A stretch of DNA of 64,000 nucleotides, taken from contig NC_134096.1 of the NCBI RefSeq assembly GCF_000715075.1, positions 69,755,026 to 69,819,025 on the forward strand. The letters run 5' to 3'. Source of the DNA: Nicotiana tabacum. Its lineage: Eukaryota; Streptophyta; Magnoliopsida; Solanales; Solanaceae. Below the pieces are notes generated by a model. It ran no database searches. It was not told where the DNA came from and saw nothing but the letters and a program-made list of their open reading frames with translations. The position numbers and the translations under genes were made by a program. Positions 45,703 to 58,885 of the stretch are shown here, piece by piece (position 1 is the stretch's first letter; every line of letters starts with the position of its first letter).

Positions 45703-47329
45703 TGTTACACCCTATATTTTCGTACGTAAAATCTGTGTCGTGAGCAAACTAATGTAGGACCAAAAATGAGATCATCTTTGAAAATATATAAATTAAGTTA
45801 ATCATGTTACCTCGGAGGTTACAAATATTGAAGATCATGAACAACAAGTACAAACAGGGTTGGAAGGTTCAGAAGCTAAAGGAATTGAAGAAAATAATAT
45901 TTCGTCAAAAGTCGACAAGTTGGGAATGTTATAACATGCACTTTTGGAGTGATACCAGGGTGTTTAACATGATAATTAGGTTATGTTATGAGTTATGTTA
46001 GTCGTGTGTTATTTTTTGAAGTCAAGCGAGTGGTGGAACAAAAGTCGATGAAAGTCATCACAAGTTACGTTTATAAGTTTTACAGAAACTTTAGGTCGAA
46101 TGTAACTGCGATTTTCTCCCAATATACTTAGAGTTATGATTTGTTCCACCCATAAAAGTAAAGATCTATGAGTCTATTTTCTAACGCATTAAACCATTTA
46201 TCAATACGATATTGGAGTAGAGAGATATGGGCATTTTTGCGAGACTGCGCAGACTGTCACCTACTTGCTTAAACGAGAATCCAAAAATAGGCCAGTTCAG
46301 GTCGTCCAAACATGGGCCAATTCTAATCGTACAAAGAGGCCTTTTTAAAGGCCTATCCCCTTCATATATTATACTGATAATAGAGAAAAATAACCAGACT
46401 TAATCTCTGCAAAAATCCTACCAAAAATTTCCCATAAACCCCAATTGATTTTCTCTCCTTTTCAAGTTCTAATTGGAGGTAAACCCTAGAGTTTGAAAAA
46501 CCAAGATAGGAACTTGAGTTATTCAACAAATAAGGTAATTTTACTGCTCTCTTTCATCCATTTGTTTCTTCTGTAGATGCATAGTAAGTTGTTCTATATT
46601 TGCAAGAATTCATGGGACGGTGATCGGAAGCCGTGAGTTCGAGTTATTCACTTATAGCGGACTGTTTTATGGACTGCTTTGTGGATTGTTTGGTGTTGTT
46701 GTTGGGATGCGTGTTTTACTATTGTTTTGTGGAGTTTTAGAGGAGGAATGGTATGTAGAAACACCACATAAATGCAGGATGTTGGGCTGGTCGTTCGTCA
46801 TAACATTCTCGGGTTGTTGACACTACTACGGTGGTCGTTTTGTATATGAAGAGATTGGGGTATGTTGGGCTATTTTGTAGTATTTTATGGTGTACATAAG
46901 GTTGGGAAATAATGTATATGTGTTGTTATTGTTGTTTTTGGTGTTGTTGGTATTATTTTGAATTTGGAGGAAGTAAGGATTATAGGGGAGATGGTGTCCG
47001 TTTTAATACAAAATAAGCTTGTCGTTTGTTGTGTGATAGTTGTACCTTTCGTAACTTAATGATAGTACTATTATCGTTGTTGTAGATTAAGGTGAGAAGA
47101 GGAGAGTTCAACATGGTGATTGGAAAGATTGTGATAAGGTATGTTAAGTCTAAACCTTTCTTCATTTTGGCATGATCTCGGAACTACATGATTTTGATAA
47201 CGAGGCATAAAGAGAAGTTCGTATTCCTGAACATAGGTACATTATCCTAGTCTCATAAGTTATAGTATTCTCCCTTATCGGGACTTTATATTCAATTTGA
47301 GTATTGTCTTCTTCCAGTCAAGAGAGCAG

Positions 47330-47406
<77 letters not shown>

Positions 47407-48308
47407 TACAGTATTTTCACCACCATCGAGCTATAATCGGTGGGCAGGTCCCTATTGGGCAACCTCTGATCAGATGGTAAGTTATATACCGATCCTACTG
47501 TGGCCGAGCGCCTATGAGCGAGCCCAGGATGGCTGAGATACAGAGCCTAGTATGGCTGAGCGCCTATGAGCGAGCCTACTACGGCCGAGCAATTACACGT
47601 ACCGAGCCTTATAGGGCTGGACATTTTTTTTACTTACTATATTGAAGGAGTTGAGTCAGTTTCAGTAGGTAAGTATATCTCCAAATCATCTTTGACTCCC
47701 AGTTACTTTCAGTTATTATATTATTATTTCAATTTCAGCTTTCAGTTATGTTATTTCCTTATATACTCGGTACATTATTTTGTACTGACATCCCTTTTCT
47801 GGGGACGTTGCATTTCATGCGTGCAGGTTCAGATAGACAGACAGGTAGACCTCCTCAATAGGTGTTTCCCGAGTTTAGCATGACCGGTAAGCTCCACGTC
47901 CTTCGGAGTTGCCGGGTCTAGAGTTTTGTGTACATGTTCTGTATGTATGTATATATGTTATAGGTAGGTCGGGGCCCTATTCCTATCGCAATATATCCAT
48001 CAGTAGAGGCTTGTAGACATATCCTGTCAGCTAGTGCAGTATGTTGGGCTTGTAGACCTGGTATGTATAATTTGTTGGTTTGTCAGCTATAGTAGTCATG
48101 ACGGCCTTGTCGGCCCAGCTTTATATTGATGTTTAGTTAGCGCTAGTTTCCGTTCAGTTTTGTATTTTTCTTCACAAAGTGTCTTGCAATGTGGCCCCAT
48201 GGCAAAATTATGACATTATATGTTCAGAGTCCCTTAGTCACAAGTTGGTACGCTAGGTTAGGTGAGGCACCGGGTGCCAGTCTCGCCCCCCAGGTTCGGG
48301 GTGTGACA
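45703..48308 (+). mobile_element. Second solo-LTR-like element inserted in mitochondrial-type DNA
   Basis: It starts TGTTACACCC and ends GGGGTGTGACA, with AAAAT duplicated on both sides (45,698-45,702 and 48,309-48,313). The interior has a (TA)n run and a conserved tract near 47,765-47,830 (TTGTACTGACATCCC, CATGCGTGCAGGTTCAGA) resembling those in the other members. It is non-coding, with short frames only. Family membership is by end structure and this tract; overall similarity to the 1,375 element is weak by eye. Confidence 0.88.
47333..47401. repeat. (TA)n microsatellite
   Basis: A pure TA run of about 34 units inside the solo LTR. Such runs are length-variable and prone to assembly error. 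Confidence 0.95.
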
Positions 48309-51300
48309 AAAATGACCTTCACGTTTGTGTTGCCCTTGAGAGAAATAATTACCTTTAGGTTAGCTTTCTTTCTCTGCTCTCATTGCCCATCTTCTTATTT
48401 GTAAAGTGCCATTCTTTCCTCAGCGCAGTATGGGCCTTTTTAAGTTAGGGAGGTTTCTTTCTCTCTCTTAGAAAAGTGCTTCTATGCATTGTCTCTCTCC
48501 TTATTCCTTTATAGAAATAGGGAAGATATAATAGTTGATGCTACGCTTGGGGATAGGTTCCTCTTTTCTTAGCTTGGTCTATTCTGGCTAAGCATTCATG
48601 GTGCCATCCTCGTCTCTAGCTCCAACTGCATTGTGTGACTAGGCTGCTTGGGGAGACAGTGAGGTTGTTCTGCTTGGGGAGTAGCCCGTCAAAGAGTCTT
48701 TCTATCTATTAATGCATATAAAGGAAAAATATAAGATTGAGGCAATCTTATAGGTGTATTCGGAATCGTGGAATGCATTAGCTGTGATATACTCTATTAA
48801 CAGACTAGCCACTCTTCCTCTTGGCTAACATGATGGAGCCCCTGATTAGAGACTTGGCGAGGTTGTGATTAGATAGAATCATATTTTCGTTCGCTATAAG
48901 CCTCGGTCTGTGGAAGCCTTAGTGACGTGTTCGCTTGATGGGTTCAGTCTTTAGTGGATTAGCATCAAGTTTTTCTTTGTTCCGTTTTTGCATTCCTGCA
49001 TGACCTAAATTTCAGGTATTCCCTTTGCCCTGAAGGAACTCGCGTCCTTCTCTTGTGACTTTAGGCGTTCAAGTTTGCGTCATTCATCCGGTGCTAGTGG
49101 GTCACGTCATCCAAAGCCTCTTGCCCTACCGATGCTTTCCGCTTTCCTAGTATTACAACCTTTCATGTAGGAAGGTGTAGGAGTGAAGCCATTCTTGCCC
49201 CTTCTTCCACTAGTCTTAGAGCTAGGAACTGGAAAGAGTAACCGAGAAAAGACAAGAAAGAAGGAAGCTCTTATCCCTCCTTTTGACTTTAGTTACGGGC
49301 TTACATGCATCTTTCCTTCTGCCGCGAGTTCAACTCCCAGTCTCAGGTCAAATGCAGAAGAGAGACTTCGTACCTCGGGAAAGGAGTAAGCAACTTAAGA
49401 CCGGAAGAGGTTGAGACCAGATAAGCGGCAAGAAGAGCATTTGAAATAGGAGAAGAGTCTGTCACGTGCAACCTACTCTCTTCGCTCCCCTCCTCTTATC
49501 CTTCATTTCTTTCATAAGACAAGGCCTTTAGATTATCCCTCTTCTGGAAATAGATTCTATAGCACCGGAGTCGTTCAAAGAGTCCTTCTTTCTATTTTGT
49601 GCGTGTTAACTATTGATTCTATGCCATCAAAGCATGCTAACAGTAGAAATGCAAGTACATACAACTACGATAATGCCGCATCGTTGATAAAGAACCTTGA
49701 CATCCCCGGCTTTATCCCCTGCTTAAAGTTTATTGGAATATTCCCTTCCCCTTCTATTCCCAAAGGCTGATTCAATAGGCTTCCCTTATAGATTCAAAAT
49801 CTTCTTTCCCGTGACAATATTTGGACACTAAGGTTAGTTTCCATAGGGTGAAGCGGCGACCTCATTCATTCATTCTAACAACCAACTCATTGCCCTATTT
49901 TATCTAGTCTCTATAATTACCGAGACTCGTACATACAAAGATAGTTCTAGCTTATCTCCTTCTAAGGAAGTATGAGCTCCTTCCAATGCTAAAAGCCTTT
50001 ATAAACTCTTGAACTTAAGAGAGGCTTCTTTTCAAGCTGAGTAGAAATATCGTATAAAGAAAATTACAAAACAAATATCACACAGAGATCAGTGTACCCG
50101 TATATTGATATGAAATCTCATTCTCATATATCATATATATATAAACATTGATGCTCGAATCATCTCTGATCCTATTTAGCAAAGCGAAAGCCAATAGCTT
50201 TGCTATAGCGACTATGTTCCAGCTTGGATTTGGAAATCGAATCTCTCAGTCGGCGGGGGAATTCGGTACCCAGAGTTTTGTTATCCCCCGGTTGCAAGTC
50301 CATTTCAAATTCAAAAGCCCTAAGCTGACTTCTAAAATGGAAGTGAGCACAGGTGAGAGGACCCCACTTTCCCTCATTCCTCTCCCCACGAGCAGAACAC
50401 CAGAGATGCACAGCACGTGGGTCTTGTCTAACAAACGACGACTTCCGATTCTTCACTTCAAGGAGTAGAGTCGTTGCCCCACCCTACCTATATAAAAGAA
50501 AAAGAATCGATCACTAGGTCCCAAGCAATTCTACCTTCTTTCCATTATCCAATGCTCATGTGTCCCCTTTCTCCCACTCTTTTAAAGCTTTTAATAAAGC
50601 CTTCTTAGTTGTGGAAGCAGCAACCGGTCTGTTGGAAAGTTCCTGCATAAGTTGTCGGATCCTCAAAAACTAGCTTTTCTGGGGACGCGCTGTTCAAGTT
50701 GTGTTTCCTTATTGTCCCTTAAAAGACATCCCTTCTAACTTCCGTATTTCCAAAGGAAGAAAGACAGGTCAAAATCTCTCTTTTGAGAGCCTCTTTTGTT
50801 GGGCTCGACAACCCTAATCGCAAGGCTATATCCAAATCCCCTATAGACTGTTCAGCAAGAGGAATGGCTGGCAGAGCATCAGGATTTCCTTGATCCATTC
50901 TCAAGATCTCAGGCCCCCTACTAACTCGCTCCTACTGACATTAGGCACTACCTCATTTGGACTGAAAATAATATAACTGTCCATAAAATAAATCATTGTT
51001 GTGTTTCGGTCTCGTTGAATAAAATGCAAACAAAATAACTTACTAGCCACAGTATATCCCCGACACAACCTACATTCACAAACGATAGTTGTTTAGAAAT
51101 TGAAAAAAAAATTGAGACGAGAATGTAATGATACGTATTATGTGAAGTTTTGGGATCATAGAGAAGAAGGAAAAAAAATGACAAAACAAAAACTACAAAT
51201 GAAAAATAATAGAATCTCACTCATTTTCAGGTTAGATTTACTTAGCTCGCTCCTTGCTCGCGGATCAAAAAGAAAAGAATTATCGGATTTTCATCGATGA

Positions 51301-51368
51301 CTTAAGCCTCTTTCTTAAGGGCCTTTAAAGACTGGCCATTATCGGACTCTTCTTATGCTTTTGTTTTC
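48309..51368. other. Mitochondrial-type spacer, no gene recognised
   Basis: No known gene is visible in 3 kb. The open frame 50,148-50,468 (106 codons) is overlapped by a 94-codon frame on the other strand and neither shows a domain. A CGCTCCTTGCTCGCGG motif at 51,247 recurs at 62,778. Confidence 0.5.
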
Positions 51369-51484
51369 ACCGGTTTTGGACCATGTCTCCCAAACAATCT
51401 CAGTATATATGGCGTAAGACGATTCCATATATCGAGGTCAAAATGGTATAGGGTGTTTTCACGTCTTACCGTAGTGCCCGCTTT
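51369..51484 (-). pseudogene. rrn5: Mitochondrial 5S rRNA, decayed
   Basis: On the minus strand the sequence runs GCGGGCACTACGGTAAGACG, TGAAAACACCC, then TTTGACCTCGATATATGG and GAGATTGTTTGGGAGACATG to GGTCCAAAACCGG. It aligns end to end with plant mitochondrial 5S rRNA at about 116 bases, with several transitions. It lies about 165 bases downstream of rrn18 in the same orientation, the conserved rrn18-rrn5 linkage of plant mitochondria. Confidence 0.92.
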
Positions 51485-51649
51485 GTCTTGATTTATGATT
51501 GATGAACAAGAAGGAAAATGGAACAATTCTATTTTTGACTCACCCCCAGCTACGTGTCCCTTGGACCCTTCGCCCGCCTGCCACCAGTGGAAACAACCTA
51601 GCCCCATATGTTGGATAAGTTGGGGGAAGAGTGCATTTCCATCGCAAAA

Positions 51650-51823
51650 GATTCAATCCAGCCACAGATTCCCCTACGGCTACATTGTTACGACTTCACC
51701 CCAATCGAAGACCCCCACCGTGGTATGCGCCAATAAGACCACCAAAGGCCTTTATGGCACTAGTGTGCCACAGAAGTCATGGGTGATCATTGGTCTGATG
51801 CTTCGGGCGAAACCAATTCCCAG

Positions 51824-51854
<31 letters not shown>

Positions 51855-51870
51855 TACATATTCACCACGT

Positions 51871-51904
<34 letters not shown>

Positions 51905-53515
51905 AATGTTCACGAGTTGCAGAGAACAATCTGAACTGAGGCAATCTTTCCGGATTCGCTCCGCCTTACAGCCTTGCTTCCCATTGTAACTGCCATTGTA
52001 GCACGTGAGTGGCCCAGTCCATAAGGGCCATGTTGACTTGACGTCATCCCCACCTTCCTCTAGTATATCATTGGTAGTCCTTCGTGAGTGCGGCACGCAC
52101 TTTTTGTTTGTTTCAGAGCCATTTATTTGGGCGGGGCGTACTAAACCCACTACGTACCACACCACTGGGTGTCTCGCCTGAATGCCGAGTCTTTCTCTGC
52201 CGTCAACTCAACGTCGTCGTCATAAGGCCAAAAACTTGACTTTACTAAACAAGCGAGAAAGGCCCTTTCTATCGAGAAATAGAAAGTGCTTCGAAAGGCG
52301 CCGGCTACCTTCTTACTGACAGCATAGCTAGGTGTTGGCACTCAATTAGTAGCGCTGGCACGTCACTCGGCTCGTCGGCTCACTTCAGTTGAAAATACTT
52401 TCTCCTTAGGCGCGTGTCTCAGCAACACAAAATGAGGGTTTCGCTCGTTATAGGACTTGACCAAACATCTCATGACCCGAGCTGACAATAGCCATGCAGC
52501 ACCTGTATGAAAGTCAGTACCATCTCGTTAAGGACAAGTTTTCTTGTTCATATGTCAAGAGATAGTAAGGTTTTGCGCGTTGTATCGAATTAAACCACAT
52601 GCTCCACCACTTGTGTAGGCCCCCGTCAATTCCTTTGAGTTTCGGTCTTGAGACTGTACTCCCCAGGCGCAGTATTTCACGCGTTAGTTGGGCCCCTGAT
52701 CCGCGTAGACCAAGGGCGAACACTCATCATTTACGGTATGGACTACCAGGGTATCTAATCATGTTCGCTCCACATGCTTTCGCACCTCAGCATCGGTAGG
52801 GACCCAGAGAGTTGCCTTCGCTTTTGGCGTTCCTTCATAGATCTCTGGATTTCACCCCTACACACGAAATTCCCCTCTTCTCTATCTCACTCAAGTGAAT
52901 TGGTTTCAAGAGCATTCCTCCAGTTTTTGGTAGCTTTCACTTTCAACCTGATTCACCGCCTACGTGCCCTTTTACGTCCAATCATTCCGAAGAACACTTG
53001 CCCCCCTTCCCTCGTCTTATCGTGGCTGCTGGAACGGAGTTAGCCGAGGCTTCTTTCTCGAGTCCTATCATGATCACGCACTCGATAAAAGAGCTTTACA
53101 AGTGGCATTTCCCTTCGTCACTCACGTGATATTATTGGATCGGGATTTCACCCATTGTCCAAGATTCCCCACTGCTGCCCCTCGTGGGAGTCCAGGCTGT
53201 GTCTCAGTCCCAGTGTGGCTGATCATCATTGGCTTGGTCAGCCTTTACCTGACCAACTACCTAATACTATGCAGGCTCATCAAACAGTGCTTTTTAGCTT
53301 TCTTCAAGATTTGGACCGAACTGTTCGGCAGATTCCCATGCGTTACGCACTCGTTCGCCACTTTGTTCTCAACTCTTCTCACCTCATGGGCGAGACAAGC
53401 TACCTTTAGCTAGGAGCCTCTTTTCCTTCTGCCCAGCTTCCCGAAAACAATGTTCGACTTGCATGTGTTAAACATATAACTAGCGTTCTTTCTAAGCCAG
53501 GATCAAACTCTTCTT
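51650..53515 (-). pseudogene. rrn18: Mitochondrial 18S (small subunit) rRNA, decayed
   Basis: On the minus strand the 5' end is AGAGTTTGATCCTGGCTTAG, followed by TTAACACATGCAAGTCGAAC. Later come CTGAGACACAGCCTGGACTC, the 530-loop region, GACGGGGGCCTACACAAGTG, the decoding-site region CCGCCCGTCACACCC, and AATCCGCGATTACTAGCGAT (plus-strand sense). The length near 1,866 bases is close to full. Substitutions fall in universally conserved sites, for example CAATGTAGCCG for CAAGGTAGCCG near the 3' end, so it is not a functional copy. rrn5 follows. Confidence 0.93.
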
Positions 53516-54720
53516 TGAGTATGATTGGGCTCTGTAGTGGTAGAACCTGGTGAACCGGGCGTACTATTTTCCAATCTTCTGTGAACTTTTCTTCTCTTAT
53601 GATTTTTGCTACTTTCTATTTGATAGTATTGGTCTCGTTTAGATTATCAGTCTAGTCACTCAACTAATCCACCCGTGGAGTACGTTTGGTATAGTAGTAG
53701 TCTGGTAGTTGAGACTTCGCCCCTTCTTCTTCAGTAAAGCCGAGCCCAACTATTATATTGATAATGCCAAACATAGCTTTAGAGGATCTTACTAGATAGG
53801 GTGGAAGAATAGAAGTATCACTACTAGCTTTTAGTCTTAAGCACGCATCGGCGATAAGGAATGAATGTTATACTAAACTATCCGCCATTTCATTAGGACA
53901 ACACTTGCTTAGTCTTTTTCTAGTTTGATTGTGAAGCATGGTTTGGAAAGGTCAGCTGAAAGACGGTATATATCAATATTCAAACCTATTCCTTTGTGGC
54001 TAGCCCCAGTGCTTAACGTCAGGTTCCCTCCACATACATATGAAAAGTAAGCCAGGCGTATTAGCTCATCCACTCGCCTTAACACACCTTCACTATATAG
54101 GTGCGGACTTGCGTACGGTATCACTTGCCTAACAGCTACCAAAAGTGGAAGCTTCAATGTTGACAGGCTTATTGTCTCCTTTCTTATCTTAAAAAAGGGA
54201 AAATAAGAGAGGGGTCACTCATCGGGCAGTCGCTAACCATTGCGCCTTCCCTTCTGCTTACACCATTTCTTTGTGAATGCTCCGCTTTGCTCTTTGTCGC
54301 GCAACTTCCGCTAGCAACCAACTTCGGATTCTCCTTAAGGCATCGTGTTGAGTAGGGATTTGAATAGAAACTCTATTTTGGGGCTCAATGTTGCTGGACT
54401 CTACTCCTCTCACCGGGCTCACTCTGCTCTGTGCCCAAAGCTTCAACTCAATCACTTGGACAGAGGGATTTGACCTACCAACTGCAGGCTCGTGTGGGAG
54501 AACGGTATCCATTACCTACTGCCCCCTCCCAATAATACGTATTTATGAACCACCCGTTTACTACAAGAATGTATCATGATGAGAATCAAAGCAATCTTGT
54601 GAATGCCCAGTTCTCCTGTCTTCTTCGGGTCCTTAATAGAACTCAAAACTAGGTTTCTTCTGCATATAAACTATATCTTTCTCTTCCTCAGAGATTAAAT
54701 TGAAAGTCGACTAAATGTGA
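53516..54720. other. Mitochondrial-type spacer upstream of rrn18
   Basis: It would contain the rrn18 promoter region. I see no trnfM, which often precedes rrn18 in plants. Open frames 54,157-53,909 and 54,512-54,258 (minus) are unrecognised. Confidence 0.5.
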
Positions 54721-54727
54721 TGAAAGG

Positions 54728-54752
54728 TTATATCCTTAACACATGCAAGTCA
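54728..54752 (+). repeat. Tiny rrn18 5'-end repeat
   Basis: TATATCCTTAACACATGCAAGTC matches the rrn18 5' region TATATGCTTAACACATGCAAGTC except for one base as I remember the functional gene. The main rrn18 copy is inverted relative to it, about 1.2 kb away. Confidence 0.6.
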
Positions 54753-54754
54753 AA

Positions 54755-57700
54755 TATAGTATGAAGGCTTTCTCTTCTAAAGGCAGAGGTGAGGACTCCA
54801 TTGCGGCATTAAGTAAGGAGTTGGAGAAAATCAAGGCATATCCACTTTGTCATCTCAGTCTCTTTTTGTGCAAAGAGGTAGAAAAGATTCCGCCCTTCTA
54901 GCCTCGAGTAGTGGACAGTGTATCATTGATAGTGGTGCTATTGATCACTACTCTGGTATGAGTATCATTTTCTCTTCACTTAACCGTCAACATCATTAGG
55001 TAAGCTAAAGCTTGCTGATGGCTCTACTACTCCCATTGTTGGGAGTGGTACTATGCAAGAAAACCATCTCGTCCTTACCCTTGAATTCTCTTTTATATGT
55101 TCCGTCTTTTAATCTCTTATCTGTGAGCTCCTTAACAAAAAAAGCCTGAACTCCAGTATAACTTTCGTCTCTGATCGGTGTCTTTTTCAGGACCTGAGGA
55201 TGGGGAGATCCTTGGGAGTAGACGTGAGGAGAAGGGGCTCTACGAAACATCATTGAGATTTTTCGTCTTATGTCCTCCACACAGGCCTTGAATGCTTCTT
55301 CTTATAATGAGGTCAAGTTATGGCATCGTAGATTAGGGCATCTTCATGTGTCAAATATGCGAGTCTTAGTTCCTAGTTTATCTGAATCAGGTGTGCCTGA
55401 GTTGTAGTCTTATGTATATAAGAGGGTTAAGCATATTCTAAAGTAATATTCCTATAGTGAGAGTCGTTGTAGTGTACTCTTTGAGTTAGTTCACTCTGAT
55501 GTACGAGGGCCTGCCCCTACTCTTTCTTTATCGGGTTATAATGATTTTGTGACTTTTTTGGATTCTTTTTCTCGTCTTACTATTGTTTGTCAACAAATAT
55601 CTAAGGATGAGATTAGTTTTATCCTTCCTTTGTATCAAAAGACTGTTAAAACTCCATACAGTGCTTCTATAAAAAGACTTAAGTCAGATAATGGTAGAAA
55701 GTACATCTCCCAGAAACAGCTGCAGAGGTATTTGAAAAAGCAAGGTATTGAGTCTCAAATGACATGCCCATACACCCCACGGCAAAATGGGGTTGCAGAA
55801 TGGAAAAGGAGACATTTATTGGAAGTTATTAGGGCACCTTCCTTTGCGATGAATCTTCAAAAGTCTTTATGGTCTGAAGCAATGTTAACCTAGGTTTACC
55901 TGATTAATAGGGATGCTTTCTGTAGTATTGAAAGGGATATGTACAAGTGTGAAATCCTAATGCTAAAAACTTTATTCTTCTACATAATTTCTAAATGTAT
56001 CGAAGTCCTTGGTAGTAAAGAAAAGTGGGATGCTATATTTCCAGGATTGAGATTCATAAATATGTTAATAGATTCTTGATCTATATCTTCCATTTTTGGG
56101 AAAGTTTTATGTCTATGTAACCGGGAGCTCTCATGAGAAATTGGATCCTTGAGCTGTGAGATATGTCTTCACTGGTTATCCGACATCACAAAATTCTTTG
56201 ATCCTATTACAAAAAAAAAAGTATGTCTCTATGGATGTTACTTGATTTTCAAATCAACCCGATTTTCATGACCCAACCAAGAAAACCTTGAGTCATCAAC
56301 AAGAAGAAACTAAGTCAAGTGATCAGTCGTGTTTTATAATCCCTATGTCATCTGCCCATAGAGAAAACAATGCTACTACTCCTCCAGGGGAAGATGCGGT
56401 CAATAACAATTAGTGGAAGACATACTGACCTGACGAGGTAAGAGAGGACTAGTTGTCCCTTATGTTCCTCTTGTTAACAACGAGGATCTTTCCCTTGAAT
56501 TGGAAAATGTTAATATGCCTCAAGATGAAGAGAGTGAAACTAACCCTGAAACTTCTGATCTTGATCTTACGATTGCAGTCAGGAAAGGGGGAAAAGAGCT
56601 TGTACCTAACTCCCTTTGAACTACTATATATCCTATCCAAAATTGTCATCCTCCTACAAGGCCTTTATATCCACTTCTAATTCGGTATCCATATCAAAGA
56701 CTATAAGGGAAGCCTTGTGTGCCCCTCACCGGAAGAGGGCGATGATGGAGAAGATGAGTGCACTTGAGAAGAATGAGACATGGGAGATTATTGATTTATC
56801 TCCTGGAAAGAAGACTGTGGGATCTAAAATGTAAATGGGTATACACAGTGAAATTCCAGCCAAGTGGGGAGATTGAGAGATATATAAATTCCATCCAAGT
56901 GGGGAGATTGAGAGATATAAAGAAAGGTTAGTGGCAAGAGAATTCACACAAACCAAAGGAATAGACTATGGCAAGACCCTTTCAACAGAGGCAAAGGTCA
57001 TTTCTATTAGAATCTTACTTTCCTTGGCTACACAGAGATTATGGCCATTGTATCAGTTAGATGTGAAAAATGTCTTCTTGCATGGGGACTCACACGAGGA
57101 AGTGTATATAGATATAGCATTAAAGGGGAGTCATATAAAGTATGCAGATTGAAGAAAGCTCTATATGGATTGAAGCAATCCCCGAGGGCATGGTTTGAGA
57201 AGTTTAGTAAGTCCATAGTTTAGTTTGGATACAAAAGGTATGCTTCTGATCACACACATTTCGTAATAAAGGGTGAGAAAGTGAGCCGGATCATAGTAAA
57301 TGTTTATAATATTGTGGTCACTGGTGATGATGTTGATGAGATTGCAAGATTGAAGGCTTACCTGAGCCGCACCTTTGACATAAACTTGGCATGCTAAGGT
57401 ACTTCTTGGACACAGAGGTTTTAGAGATCTATAAGAAGTAGAGACATCTATTAAAAGAAGTATGTCCTTGATTTGAAGAAAACAGGGATGTTAGGTTGCA
57501 AGGCCGCAATTAGCCCAATAGAAGAAAATCATAAGCTTGAAGAAAAGAGAAAAGAACCCTTGGATAATGCAGGCATCAGAGGCTTGTGGGAAAACTTAGA
57601 TATCTTATTATCACTAGACCTGACATTACCTATGTTGTGGGGTTGGTAAGCCAGTATATGCATGCTCCTTGTCAAGCACACCTACATGTAGTATACAGGA

Positions 57701-57835
57701 TCTTGAAATACCTCAAAGGTTATCTTTGCACAGGTATGATCTATACTAATCATGGCCATGAGAGCGTTGAAATATATAGTAATGCTGATTGGGTGGGTCA
57801 GTAGAGGACAGGAGATCAATTTCAGGATGGGAAAA
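54755..57835 (+). pseudogene. Ty1/copia element relic, gag end to RNase H
   Basis: In order on the plus strand: gag tail and protease motif IDSGAIDHYSGM (about 54,925); GAG-pre-integrase LWHRRLGHLHVSNM (55,319); integrase with LVHSDVRGP, RLKSDNGRKYIS and YTPRQNGVAEWKRRHLLEV (55,480-55,893); RT with TWEIIDLSPGKKTVGSK, LVAREFTQTKGIDYGKTLS and LYQLDVKNVFLHGDSHEEVY, a changed catalytic box (VYNIVVTGDDVDEIARLK instead of YVDD), and RNase H YSNADWVG (57,790). Many stops and frame changes are present and no LTRs are seen. It may already have been in the mitochondrial donor or may be a later insertion. Confidence 0.88.
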
Positions 57836-58885
57836 GATCGCTGAGAAAGCATCTTGGTGAAGATAAAAGAGTTCGACACCTGAAAATCCCAAAACAAAGC
57901 CCGTATTCTTCCTAAACCCCATATTCTTAGCATGACGGATATTGAATAAAGGGACGACCGAGGGGGTACTGATTTGAGGGAAACTTGAAGGAAGACACCG
58001 AAAGGTTATGTTAAAAGAGATGTCTATGAGGCTAGTGCAAACAATATGTTGAAATAGTAGATTTAGTAGTCTGCTTTCTTTCTACAGGTATGAACTCCTC
58101 CCTTGAGGAAGGCCCACCCCTGTTGTGGCAATTCAACCCAGAGGGTATATTTACTATAACTTATAAGATGCATAGTAAAGTCAGTGTAGAATAATAAAAT
58201 CTCTTATTAGCTTATGAAGGAAGGAAGGAAGTGTAGCTTTGAAAGCAGCAAGGAGGCATTTGGGGAAACCTAGATTCAAGGTCGGAAGAATCGGAAACAG
58301 ACTCGAAAATGGAACCCTTTCTCTTGCTGCCTTTTGGCTTCTTTCTTTACAATCAGTCCAGGTAAGTAGATGCTCCTGGATTTTGGACAGCTAGAGCACC
58401 GACAGATAGAGCGAAGAGTCCATAAGGAGAAGAGTTAAGTCTTGTCGTAGATAAGAGTTGTATACGATAAGGGTGAGTCTTATATCTTATTCGCGAGAAT
58501 TTCTTCTCTCCGGTCTTGTCTCCTCACTAAGTGGTTGCACACACCTGTCTTACAGATAGAGTCAAGCATGAAATGGGTATTTACTTATTCTTTTTAGCAT
58601 GTGCTAGCTAAAGGGTATCTGCAGTTGATTTTGTTATTTTTCTAGTCGGCTGAGGAAAAGGCAAATGGTATTTGGAGGAATAGACAAGGAATGATTTTCA
58701 TCTTGATGAAGTGTAGAACGGGGTTGTATTTCTATTGAGCCGGGGAGACAATCCAAATCATAGCCAGTGTCCATTATTTGATTGAGCACGACATGGTCTG
58801 CTAGTCGTGTTAAACCATCCAAATGAGTATCGTCAGCCCCCAAAGGTGATTTCCTTCTCGCGCGAAAGAAAAAAAATGTTTAGAT
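57836..58885. other. Mitochondrial-type spacer, no gene recognised
   Basis: No domain or RNA is visible. A short minus-strand frame (58,843-58,634) is unrecognised. Confidence 0.45.

Noticed and set aside
50148..50468. 106-codon open frame as a new mitochondrial gene
   Set aside because: An almost equally long frame lies opposite, no domain is visible, and the surrounding DNA is decaying.
51495..53413. Several plus-strand open frames over the rRNA
   Set aside because: They are antisense to rrn18 and rrn5.
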